Origin: Syntrophomonadaceae bacterium
GTDB lineage: Bacteria > Bacillota > Syntrophomonadia > Syntrophomonadales > Syntrophomonadaceae
NCBI GenBank assembly: GCA_012840625.1
Contig: DUSB01000238.1
Location: 1 to 14,594 of the forward strand
Direction of reading: 5' to 3'
DNA length: 14,594 nt
A program made the position numbers and the translations under genes. Under the pieces are notes generated by a model that did no database searches, was not told where the DNA came from, and saw only the letters and a program-made list of their open reading frames with translations. This document shows positions 1 to 6,244 of this stretch, piece by piece; the stretch's first letter is position 1; each line of letters begins with the position of its first letter.

Positions 1-96
1 GAGAGGGCAATGCTTGATGTGGTAAATGGAAGTTATGACAGTGCAATCACTAAATCTAGAACATTATTAGAAGAAGTATGCAATGACCATGGCTGA
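1..96 (+). pseudogene. 3' fragment resembling an abortive-infection family protein
   Basis: Reading frame 1 is open from the window edge and ends at TGA 94-96, giving 31 residues. The stretch NGSYDSAITKSRTLLEEV resembles the helical segment that precedes the C-terminal domain of abortive-infection (Abi_C-type) phage-defence proteins, where a 'dYdsAitksRtLlEev' pattern is typical. In that family about 80-100 residues normally follow. Here the frame stops eight residues after the motif, and neither of the other two forward frames just downstream continues it. This suggests a 3'-truncated remnant rather than an intact gene, but the 5' part lies outside the window. The assignment rests on a short motif recalled from memory. 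No function should be assumed. It lies upstream of the convergent hsp20 gene. Confidence 0.4.
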
Positions 97-137
97 ATTT
101 ATAGTTTCAGTGGGAAATAATACAAAATAAAATAATA

Positions 138-182
138 AAGATACCAGCCACATCAAAGCTTAAATGTGACTGGTATCTTTTT
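138..182. terminator. Bidirectional intrinsic terminator, probably ending hsp20
   Basis: The arms AAGATACCAGCCACAT (138-153) and ATGTGACTGGTATCTT (164-179) form a 16-bp stem with one C-A mismatch on the plus strand. On the minus strand that position becomes a G-U pair, so the stem is better there. On the minus strand a T-rich run (TTATTATTTTATTTT) follows, fitting termination of hsp20. On the plus strand a short T run follows, which could end the truncated gene at 1-96. Confidence 0.75.
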
Positions 183-258
183 GCCCCGCTTGAAGCTGTT
201 CACTTTATTTTTTCATTCAATCCCTAAGTGAACGCTTCTTTTACGGGGCTTTTTTTGA
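183..258 (+). terminator. Second hairpin terminator, plus-strand oriented
   Basis: Outer arms GCCCCG (183-188) and CGGGGC (246-251) enclose inner arms GAAGC-T-GTTCACTT (192-205) and AAGTGAACGCTTC (226-238), with one bulged T. Seven T follow at 252-258, so it is oriented to stop plus-strand transcripts running toward hsp20. It directly abuts the first terminator, so the two insulate hsp20 from upstream genes. Confidence 0.7.
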
Positions 259-276
259 TGAAGAGCTTCGGCTGTT

Positions 277-699
277 TTATTCAATAGGTATCTGATGGTT
301 TTTGGGAGCACTTTGTGTAAGTTTAGGCAGCACAACTTTTAGAATTCCATCTTCATAACTGGCTTTAATCTCATCAGCATTAATATCTTCTACATAAAAG
401 CTGCGACTCATACTGCCTTTTCTGCGTTCTCTACGGATATAATTCTCCGTCTCTTCGTCCTTTTCATCCACATGTTCTGCACTGATGGTAAGGGTTTGGT
501 CTCTGAATTCAACCGTAATCTGTTCTTTATTAATTCCTGGCATTTCTGCTTCAATTACATATTCGTTTTCATTTTCTTTAATATCAGCGCGGAAGTCGAG
601 ATTCATTGGTGTGGGCAAATTGTCGTTAAAGAAATCACGCATCAAGTCAATACCCCAGAAAGGATCAGCTACCTCACGTCTACGAAATGGCATCAACAT
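277..699 (-). CDS. hsp20: Hsp20/alpha-crystallin small heat-shock protein
   Basis: This 140-aa protein is an ATP-independent holdase chaperone that binds unfolding proteins in the cytoplasm as large oligomers. The N-terminal arm (about 1-36) is rich in Phe/Arg/Asp. The alpha-crystallin domain covers about 37-127 and has the family signature AEMPGINKEQ at 51-60 and the closing GILKVVLPK at 118-126. The C-terminal tail carries the oligomer-forming I-x-I motif as IPI at 137-139. Length is normal for bacterial Hsp20. The start at 699 is supported by GGGAGGT 8 nt upstream on the minus strand; an in-frame ATG two codons later is possible but worse spaced. The gene has its own promoter with a CtsR-type operator and ends at the hairpin at 138-182. 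It is transcribed away from spoIVB and stands alone. Confidence 0.95.
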   Translation of the reverse strand: MLMPFRRREVADPFWGIDLMRDFFNDNLPTPMNLDFRADIKENENEYVIEAEMPGINKEQITVEFRDQTLTISAEHVDEKDEETENYIRRERRKGSMSRSFYVEDINADEIKASYEDGILKVVLPKLTQSAPKNHQIPIE

Positions 700-734
700 A
701 ATATCAACCTCCCTTTTAACTATCTTTGACTATT

Positions 735-763
735 ATTATACATACAAGGTCAAATATAGTCAA
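735..763 (-). promoter_or_regulatory. Sigma-A promoter of hsp20
   Basis: Reading the minus strand, the -35 box TTGACT (758-763) is followed by exactly 17 nt and then a perfect -10 TATAAT (735-740). The inferred transcription start is near 728, about 30 nt before the hsp20 start codon. It is the best sigma-A match noticed in the window, which fits a gene that is strongly expressed when a repressor is released. Confidence 0.8.
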
Positions 764-764
764 G
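748..764 (+). promoter_or_regulatory. CtsR-type heat-shock operator over the hsp20 -35 box
   Basis: GGTCAAATATAGTCAAG is a direct heptad repeat GGTCAAA-TAT-AGTCAAG. The known CtsR box of Firmicutes is RGTCAAA-NAN-RGTCAAA, so the two half-sites match except for the last base. It covers the -35 box and part of the spacer, a position that would block RNA polymerase. A degenerate second copy, AGTCAGT-CAA-CGTCAAG, lies at 792-808. CtsR repression is inferred from sequence only, and ctsR itself is not in the window. Confidence 0.65.
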
Positions 765-935
765 AAAAAATCAAGAAATTATTTTTTTATTAGTCAGTCA
801 ACGTCAAGTGTTATCTGGCGCAGTTAAATCCTGATTTTAGTGCTTAGTTTTTCATAAGGCTCAGATTTTTATACCGTATATTCGCGGCTCAGGGAGGTAA
901 TAATTTTACTGAACAAGCATGAGGAGGACAGACTT

Positions 936-2279
936 TTGAAGTTTTTGAAGCGCTATCAAAAAATTCGCCCCCTGATCGGTATCATTTTATCCTTTCTCTT
1001 CTTATTTATCTGCCTGACTCCGCAGGTACGTAATTTTCTAAGTCTGCCACAAAATACCAGATTGGTAGTAGGTGAAGTCAATCATATTGATTTACAGCTT
1101 CCTACCAGCCTGCAGAATAAGCTGCAGATGCGGGTTCAAGATCCTTCCCAGCGCGTTTTTGCTGCCTATCAAGACCCACCCGTGGTGGTTAATGAGGATA
1201 TAAGCGGATATCAGCTGCTGGCTTTGCGTCCTGGAGAAGCCAGGATACAGTTCAATCTTTTTGGCTATATTCCGCTTAAATCTATTCGTGTGGAGACGGT
1301 TCCGGTTAAGTATGTAGTGCCGGGGGGTCATTCCATAGGGGTTTTATTGCAGTCGCGAGGAATTATGGTAGTTGGGTTTGCCTCCATTATGGGAGCTGAT
1401 GGTGAAAAAAAATATCCCGGCAAGGATCAGGGGGTTCAAATTGGTGATGTAATTACAGGAGTGGATGGAAAAGCGATTAGCTCTGAATTGCAGCTAGCGC
1501 GCATAATCGATCAGAAGGAAAATAACCCTGTTCGCCTTCATATTAAGAGAAAAGACAAAGAGCTTATTCTGCCTGTAAAGCCGGTATACTGTCAGGAAAC
1601 TGAAAGGTATCGGATTGGACTTTATGTAAGGGACGGGGTGGTAGGGGTTGGCACCTTAACCTTTTGGGATCCTGAAAGCTCACAATATGCTGCACTGGGA
1701 CATGTTATTGTAGATGCTGATACGCATCAGGGGATTGATGTCTTAAAGGGAAAAGTGCTCAGTGCTTCTATTCAAACCATAAGGCCAGGCAAGCAGGGGC
1801 AACCAGGTGAAAAAATTGGCATTTTCAATGAAAATGGCCCGGTGTCAGGAACCATTACTCATAATAGTTCCTGTGGCATTTTTGGAAAAACCAATAAGAA
1901 ACTTGAAAATCCTTTTTATAAATATACTGTGGAAGTAGGGTATGCCCATCAGGTTAAAACGGGCAAAGCACAAATAATGACGGTGGTAAATGGAGATGAT
2001 ATAGAGCGTTTTGATATTGAAATTACAAAAGTTTATCCTCAGCGCCAAAATGGCAAAGGTATGATTATTCGTATTACCGATCCGCGTTTACTCAGTATAA
2101 GTGGTGGTATTGTTCAGGGTATGTCGGGCAGCCCGATTATCCAGGATGGCAAATTGGTAGGAGCTGTAACCCATGTCTTTTTAAATGATCCTAAATCAGG
2201 TTATGGAATATTTATGGATAATATGTTAAGTCAAATGCCCGGTTTTCAGTATAAGCCGTCTGGCTTTTCGACAAGATAA
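936..2279 (+). CDS. spoIVB: SpoIVB sporulation serine peptidase (S55)
   Basis: This 447-aa protein belongs to the forespore-secreted protease family. In Bacillus, SpoIVB crosses into the space between the two spore membranes and cleaves SpoIVFA, which releases SpoIVFB to process pro-sigma-K. The sequence shows a membrane anchor/signal at about 12-28, a PDZ domain at about 125-215 and an S55 peptidase domain at about 225-440. The likely catalytic His is H256 in AALGH. The likely nucleophile is S397 in GIVQGMSGSP, followed by the conserved block VTHVFLNDPKSGYGI. The start is TTG 936, with GAGGAGG at 921-927 8 nt upstream. A second Shine-Dalgarno-like AGGGAGGT lies at 891-898 in front of in-frame non-ATG codons, so a slightly longer form is possible. 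In many Firmicutes spoIVB follows recN; here hsp20 lies upstream. spo0A follows after 231 nt, the usual order. Confidence 0.95.
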   Translation: MKFLKRYQKIRPLIGIILSFLFLFICLTPQVRNFLSLPQNTRLVVGEVNHIDLQLPTSLQNKLQMRVQDPSQRVFAAYQDPPVVVNEDISGYQLLALRPGEARIQFNLFGYIPLKSIRVETVPVKYVVPGGHSIGVLLQSRGIMVVGFASIMGADGEKKYPGKDQGVQIGDVITGVDGKAISSELQLARIIDQKENNPVRLHIKRKDKELILPVKPVYCQETERYRIGLYVRDGVVGVGTLTFWDPESSQYAALGHVIVDADTHQGIDVLKGKVLSASIQTIRPGKQGQPGEKIGIFNENGPVSGTITHNSSCGIFGKTNKKLENPFYKYTVEVGYAHQVKTGKAQIMTVVNGDDIERFDIEITKVYPQRQNGKGMIIRITDPRLLSISGGIVQGMSGSPIIQDGKLVGAVTHVFLNDPKSGYGIFMDNMLSQMPGFQYKPSGFSTR

Positions 2280-2295
2280 AAAATACATCAGGTTC

Positions 2296-2344
2296 TTACC
2301 AGGACTGCGTTTTTAGAAAAATTAAGCAAAATTTTTCCTGGTAA
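2296..2344 (+). other. Inverted repeat after spoIVB, weak terminator candidate
   Basis: TTACCAGGA (2296-2304) pairs perfectly with TCCTGGTAA (2336-2344) across a 31-nt, A/T-rich loop. A T5 run comes only at 2352-2356, seven bases past the stem, so the fit to an intrinsic terminator is imperfect. It could reduce read-through from spoIVB into spo0A. Confidence 0.35.
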
Positions 2345-2379
2345 ATATACCTTTTTAATCTAGATAATGTTGTATGTTT

Positions 2380-2408
2380 GTAGGAAGGCATGCAAGAATA
2401 TTGAATAA
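2380..2408 (+). promoter_or_regulatory. Sigma-H-like promoter of spo0A
   Basis: GTAGGAAGG (2380-2388), an 11-nt spacer and ATTGAATAA (2400-2408) fit the Bacillus sigma-H consensus RNAGGAWWW-N11/12-RNNGAATWW. The match is 7 of 9 in the -35 box and 9 of 9 in the -10 box. In B. subtilis spo0A has a sigma-H promoter (Ps) in its upstream region, so position and type agree. A TATAAT at 2414-2419 could be the -10 of a sigma-A start, but no good -35 sits 17 nt before it. Confidence 0.5.
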
Positions 2409-2445
2409 TTTAGTATAATATGAATAGAGGAAATGCTTATGCTAT

Positions 2446-2452
2446 CGTCGAA
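2446..2452 (+). promoter_or_regulatory. Possible 0A box (Spo0A~P site)
   Basis: CGTCGAA matches the 0A box TGTCGAA in six of seven positions. It lies about 30 nt downstream of the inferred sigma-H start and 58 nt before the spo0A start codon. Autoregulation by Spo0A~P is known in Bacillus. A single seven-base site is weak evidence on its own. Confidence 0.35.
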
Positions 2453-2510
2453 AACGGTTTATAAATCTTAATCTGCAAGCCATAATGCGGGATGAGGGGG
2501 GTTTACCTTA

Positions 2511-3311
2511 ATGTATGGGGAAAGCAATCAGATAAAAGTTTTGATCGCGGATGACAACCGTGAATTTTGTGGGATCCTTAAGGATTACTTTACTAACGAA
2601 CCTGAGTTCGAGCTCGTTGATGTTTGTACCAACGGTATGGAGGTTCTGGATGTTCTGGCTAAAGAAGAAGTAGAGGTTTTGATACTGGATTTGATTATGC
2701 CTTATATGGATGGTATTGGAGTTTTAGAAAAATTACTGGATATGAACATCGAACCCCGGCCAAAAATTATTATTCTTACCGCTTTCGGGCAAGAGAACAT
2801 TACTCAAAAGGCTGTACAGCTGGGAGCTGACTACTACATCTTGAAGCCATTTAACCTGCAGGTTCTGGGTGATCGGGTAAAACAGGTGGTGAGAGATGAG
2901 AAACCTAAAGTAGAGAAAAAAGCCTATCAATCTACTGCAGTATCTTCACCAACACCGAAAAACCTGGAAGTGGAGGTTACCAGGATCATTCATGAAATAG
3001 GAGTACCGGCTCATGTAAAGGGTTACCAATACCTGCGTGATGCTATCATGCTGGTAGTAGAGGAAGTTAATTACCTGGGGGCCGTCACCAAAGAACTTTA
3101 TCCTACCATTGCCCAAAAATATGATACCACGCCCAGCCGGGTGGAACGCGCTATTCGCCATGCTATCGAATTAGCATGGGATCGTGGAGATATTGATAAA
3201 ATTAATAAGTTTTTTGGTTATACCATTAATGGTGAAAAAGGCAAACCAACCAATTCAGAGTTTATTGCCATTATTGCTGACAAATTGCGTTTAGAAAACA
3301 AAGTGGGTTAA
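2511..3311 (+). CDS. spo0A: Spo0A, sporulation master response regulator
   Basis: This 266-aa regulator of entry into sporulation is phosphorylated by a phosphorelay or directly by orphan kinases, then dimerises and binds 0A boxes. The receiver domain (about 8-125) has the acidic pair D14/D15, the phospho-acceptor D60 in VLILDLIMP, T90 and K112 in ILKPFN. A linker of about 30 residues joins it to the Spo0A-type C-terminal DNA-binding domain (about 150-264). The recognition-helix region TTPSRVERAIRHAIELAW and the end KPTNSEFIAIIADKLRLE are nearly identical to B. subtilis. Length is that of the family. The start ATG has a G-rich Shine-Dalgarno (GAGGGGGG, 2494-2501) upstream. A sigma-H-like promoter precedes it and a strong terminator follows, so it is probably a single-gene transcript. 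Confidence 0.98.
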   Translation: MYGESNQIKVLIADDNREFCGILKDYFTNEPEFELVDVCTNGMEVLDVLAKEEVEVLILDLIMPYMDGIGVLEKLLDMNIEPRPKIIILTAFGQENITQKAVQLGADYYILKPFNLQVLGDRVKQVVRDEKPKVEKKAYQSTAVSSPTPKNLEVEVTRIIHEIGVPAHVKGYQYLRDAIMLVVEEVNYLGAVTKELYPTIAQKYDTTPSRVERAIRHAIELAWDRGDIDKINKFFGYTINGEKGKPTNSEFIAIIADKLRLENKVG

Positions 3312-3323
3312 AGTCAAATCATG

Positions 3324-3360
3324 AACACCAGCTGTTTTTTTAAAAACAGCTGGTGTTTTT
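3324..3360 (+). terminator. Strong intrinsic terminator of spo0A
   Basis: A perfect 16-bp stem is formed by AACACCAGCTGTTTTT (3324-3339) and AAAAACAGCTGGTGTT (3342-3357), with a T run at its end. The CACCAGCTG core pairs with CAGCTGGTG. It separates spo0A from the steA operon. Confidence 0.9.
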
Positions 3361-3369
3361 CATATTTTA

Positions 3370-3400
3370 GTTATTTAAAGACAGCATCTCTTTAAATAAC
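3370..3400. repeat. Perfect AT-rich inverted repeat upstream of steA
   Basis: GTTATTTAAAGA (3370-3381) and TCTTTAAATAAC (3389-3400) are exact reverse complements separated by seven bases, CAGCATC. It lies just past the spo0A terminator and about 120 nt before the steA start. No T run follows, so it is not a standard terminator. It has the size and symmetry of a repressor operator or a stable mRNA hairpin. The rest of 3401-3520 shows no clear sigma-A promoter. Confidence 0.5.
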
Positions 3401-3520
3401 AAGGAAAATGGCAAGAATAGGAGCAAATGCAGGCTAATGGAGTGGAGCTTTTTTGTGAGTATGATATGATTATATAGATTTATAAACTTAAGCTGCTGGT
3501 AATTTTGAGGTGAAAAAAAT

Positions 3521-4642
3521 TTGCTAATTAAAGGCCGTGCTAAACTTGACCGACGTACCAAAGATTTGGTTACGCGCTTGCGCAAAGGAGATATTGCTGT
3601 CATTTGTCATGATGATATTGATGAGCTGGCTGCAAATAGTCTCATTGATATTCGTCCCAATGCTATTCTCAACACCCGCCCTTCCATTACCGGTCGCTAT
3701 CCGGCTAAAGGGGTATTGAAAATAATAAAAGCAGGTATTCCGGTACTGGATGAGGTTCCAGATGAAATTTTTGATCGGGTCAAGGAAGGCAGCCAGGTAG
3801 AGATTAGAGATGAAAAGATTTATTGTGGGGGTCAGTTTATTGCAGAAGGGAAGCTTCTGACCCTAGATGATGTTCATAAAAAACTAGAAGAAGCCAATGA
3901 AAACTTTAAAGAAGAAATTGATATTTTTGTAGATAATACCCTGGAGTATGCCAAAAAGGAAAAAGATATTCTGCTGGATAATCTGGATGTGCCGCCGCTG
4001 TCAACCCCTATATTGAATCGCCATGTTCTTATTGTGGTAAGAGGAGCCAGCTATAAAGAGGATTTACGTACCATTGCCTTTTATATTCAGGAACAAAAAC
4101 CGGTTTTAATTGGTGTCGATGGTGGGGCCGATGCACTGCTGGAATTTGGTTTAAAGCCAGATATTATTGTGGGAGATATGGATAGTGTATCCGATGAAGC
4201 TCTCCAGTCAGGGGCGGAAATTGTTGTACATGCCTATGCGGATGGGAAAGCCCCGGGTTTAGAAAGGGTACAGGCTATGGGCCTGGAGGCGCAGACCTTT
4301 CCGGTACCTGGTACCAGCGAAGATATAGCCATGATATTGGCCTGGGAATATGGAGCCAGTTTAATTGTTGCCGTGGGCACACATTCCAATATTGTTGATT
4401 TTCTTGAAAAGGGACGTAAAGGAATGGCCAGTACCTTTCTAGTGCGCCTTAAAGTTGGTTCTATACTGGTGGATGCCAGGGGTGTCAGTCAGTTATACAG
4501 ACATAATTTACACAGTAAGTACCTGGCCCAGCTCATTATTGCTGCTCTGGTACCGATTACTATAATACTATGGGTTTCACCGGCAACCCGTCCGTTTTTC
4601 AAGTTATTGCTATTGCAGCTGCGCGTTTTATTCGGAATGTAG
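3521..4642 (+). CDS. steA: SteA-like cytokinetic ring protein
   Basis: This 373-aa protein has the length and layout of SteA, which in Corynebacterium glutamicum localises to the division ring with SteB. The N-terminal part (about 1-155) is the family-specific domain with NTRPSITGRYPAKG at 51-64. Residues about 165-320 have a thiamine-pyrophosphokinase-like fold with VDGGADALLEFGLKPDIIVG at 199-218 followed by DMDS. A single membrane helix lies at about 335-353, followed by a short basic tail. Automatic annotation often calls such proteins thiamine pyrophosphokinase, but no thiamin genes are nearby and the layout is that of SteA. The start is TTG 3521 with GAGGTG 8 nt upstream; the next gene begins 25 nt after the stop. 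The role in septation is inferred from the actinobacterial orthologue, and the gene's position beside spo0A allows a role at the sporulation septum. Confidence 0.85.
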   Translation: MLIKGRAKLDRRTKDLVTRLRKGDIAVICHDDIDELAANSLIDIRPNAILNTRPSITGRYPAKGVLKIIKAGIPVLDEVPDEIFDRVKEGSQVEIRDEKIYCGGQFIAEGKLLTLDDVHKKLEEANENFKEEIDIFVDNTLEYAKKEKDILLDNLDVPPLSTPILNRHVLIVVRGASYKEDLRTIAFYIQEQKPVLIGVDGGADALLEFGLKPDIIVGDMDSVSDEALQSGAEIVVHAYADGKAPGLERVQAMGLEAQTFPVPGTSEDIAMILAWEYGASLIVAVGTHSNIVDFLEKGRKGMASTFLVRLKVGSILVDARGVSQLYRHNLHSKYLAQLIIAALVPITIILWVSPATRPFFKLLLLQLRVLFGM

Positions 4643-4667
4643 CTGAATCAAATTAGGTGGTGGAAAT

Positions 4668-5564
4668 GTGGTCGATCTAAAATATCATATCGTATCTATA
4701 ATAGGTATTTTTCTTGCTTTGGGGATAGGCATTCTTATCGGTAGTACACTGGTTAGTGATGACTTGATGGTCGGGCAGCAGCGCAAAATGATTGATGCCC
4801 TGGAAGAGAAATTTACTTCTCTACGTGAACGAGAAGCAGACTTAATTGCTGAAAACGAACGTAAAGATCAGATCATAAAAAACTATGAAAACTTCAGTCA
4901 GGCTATGCTCCCGGTAGTGGTTGAAAACCGTCTGCAGGGTCAGCGCATTGCGATGGTGGTTACTGGTGGCATGGACGTACCTGCTGGAATGCTAAATACC
5001 CTGGCAAAATCCGGCGCTAATCTGACTTCGCAGACCATTGTTTTAAGCAGTATTAATATGCAGGATGCTGCTTTGCGTAATAAAATTATTGAATTTTACC
5101 AACTGAAACCAGATGCCTCTTCAGATGTCTTAAGACAGCGGGTGGCTCAAAGTGTGGCCATGTTGATATGCAACCAAGGGGATCCCAGCACTACCCAGTT
5201 TTTACAGCAAAATAAACTGGTGAAATTCAGCGGGGATTACAACCAACCTGTTGATCATATAGTGATTATGGGGGGAGCGGAGAGCCTGGGTGCTACCTTT
5301 ATGGATAGTTTTGATGCCCCCCTGATAGATGTTCTTTTGCAGGAAGAAAAAGTTCTTAGCGGGGTGGAAGTATCTTATGCCAGTGTTTCTTTTATGGAAG
5401 CCTATCAAAAATTTAATATTACCACCATTGATAATATTGATCTCAGTCCGGGTCAGATTTCTTTGGTTTTATCTATGGGCGGGGAACCAGGAAATTACGG
5501 CATAAAGGATACCGCCAGTAAATTCATGCCATCTCTACCAGTGGAATATCTGAGAGGACGGTAA
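4668..5564 (+). CDS. steB: SteB-like membrane protein (MctB / copper transporter family)
   Basis: This 298-aa protein has one N-terminal membrane helix (about 8-27), a coiled-coil (about 35-75, rich in Glu/Lys/Arg) and a soluble domain from about 85 to the end. The extracytoplasmic side is inferred. This is the SteB/MctB family. In C. glutamicum SteB partners SteA at the divisome; the M. tuberculosis relative Rv1698 (MctB) was described in copper handling. The 'copper transporter' label should not be carried over, since no metal-binding clusters are visible and only one Cys (in MLICN) was noted. The start is GTG 4668 preceded by AGGTGGTGG; an overlapping ATG at 4666 is out of frame and stops after four codons. 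It follows steA by 25 nt and is 2 nt from the GT2 gene. Confidence 0.85.
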   Translation: MVDLKYHIVSIIGIFLALGIGILIGSTLVSDDLMVGQQRKMIDALEEKFTSLREREADLIAENERKDQIIKNYENFSQAMLPVVVENRLQGQRIAMVVTGGMDVPAGMLNTLAKSGANLTSQTIVLSSINMQDAALRNKIIEFYQLKPDASSDVLRQRVAQSVAMLICNQGDPSTTQFLQQNKLVKFSGDYNQPVDHIVIMGGAESLGATFMDSFDAPLIDVLLQEEKVLSGVEVSYASVSFMEAYQKFNITTIDNIDLSPGQISLVLSMGGEPGNYGIKDTASKFMPSLPVEYLRGR

Positions 5565-5566
5565 GG

Positions 5567-6244
5567 ATGAAAACGGTTAATGTGGTGATACCAGCTTACA
5601 ATGAAGAAGAGCGAATCGTTGCAACGCTGCAAGCAGTTAAAAGTATAGCAGGTATAGATAAAATTATAGTGGTGAATGATGGATCCAAGGATGCTACCTC
5701 CGAACAGGCTCGCAGTCAGGGTGTACAGGTTCTGGATCTGAGCTCCAACCGGGGTAAAGGAGGGGCCATGAATGCCGCCTTACCCTATTTAGATGCCGAT
5801 ATAATTGTTTTTTTAGATGCTGATTTAGGTGCCTCGGCAGTGGAAGCCCAGAAGATTATTGAGCCGGTTAAGAATGGAGTGGCAGATCTATGTATTGCCG
5901 CCTTTCCTCCGCCCTCAAAAAAGGGCGGCTTTGGTTTGGTAAAGGGAACCGCTGCCTGGGCCCTGCGCAAGGCAGGCCAGAAGGAAGTCAATGCCCCTTT
6001 GAGTGGACAGAGAGCTATGACCAGAGAGGTTCTTCAAGCTGTTACCCCCTTTCATGAAGCCTATGGGGTGGAGCTGGGTATGAGTTTTAGAGCTCTGCTG
6101 GCAGGTTTTCGGCTGATGGAAGTCCCAACTACCATGCGGCATAATGAAACCGGGCGCGACCTGAAAGGATTTCTGCACCGGGGTCGGCAATTTTGGGATG
6201 TTGTACGGGTTATTTATGCAGAAACAAGGGGGAAAGGTTTGTGA
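5567..6244 (+). CDS. GT2-family glycosyltransferase
   Basis: This 225-aa cytosolic or membrane-associated glycosyltransferase has a GT-A fold. The start VNVVIPAYNEEERI (4-17) and VVNDGSKDAT (35-44) form the nucleotide-sugar site. The metal-binding DxD is D84-A-D86 in VFLDADLG. SGQRAMTREVL at 146-156 and the E-L-G-M block at 169-172 correspond to the acceptor and catalytic region of GT2 enzymes. It has no membrane helices, unlike polyprenyl-phosphate mannosyl/glucosyl transferases with C-terminal helices. The sugar and acceptor cannot be read from sequence. The ATG lies 2 nt after the steB stop, with GAGAGGA (5552-5558) inside steB, so it is translationally linked to steAB. The next gene's GTG overlaps its TGA stop. 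Confidence 0.85.
   Translation: MKTVNVVIPAYNEEERIVATLQAVKSIAGIDKIIVVNDGSKDATSEQARSQGVQVLDLSSNRGKGGAMNAALPYLDADIIVFLDADLGASAVEAQKIIEPVKNGVADLCIAAFPPPSKKGGFGLVKGTAAWALRKAGQKEVNAPLSGQRAMTREVLQAVTPFHEAYGVELGMSFRALLAGFRLMEVPTTMRHNETGRDLKGFLHRGRQFWDVVRVIYAETRGKGL

Noticed and set aside
700..810. CIRCE or HspR (HAIR) element for hsp20
   Set aside because: Neither TTAGCACTC-N9-GAGTGCTAA nor CTTGAGT-N7-ACTCAAG is present; the direct GTCAA repeats fit CtsR instead.
852..884. Forespore (sigma-G/F) promoter for spoIVB around TCATA ... CGTATAT
   Set aside because: The spacing is near 17-18 nt but the -10 differs from CATNNTA at several positions; too weak to annotate.
3521..4642. Thiamine pyrophosphokinase as the product
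   Set aside because: The TPK-like fold is only the C-terminal half; the N-terminal domain, the membrane helix and the adjacent steB match SteA, and no thiamin genes or TPP riboswitch are near.
4668..5564. Copper transporter as the product
   Set aside because: The name comes from MctB of mycobacteria; a single membrane helix plus coiled-coil cannot by itself be a transporter, and the steA neighbour supports SteB.
6193..6240. Longer start for the GT4-fold gene at ATG 6193
   Set aside because: It would put 48 more bases inside the GT2 gene, adds Cys/Arg-rich residues before the hydrophobic N-terminus, and the GTG at 6241 has a strong ribosome site.
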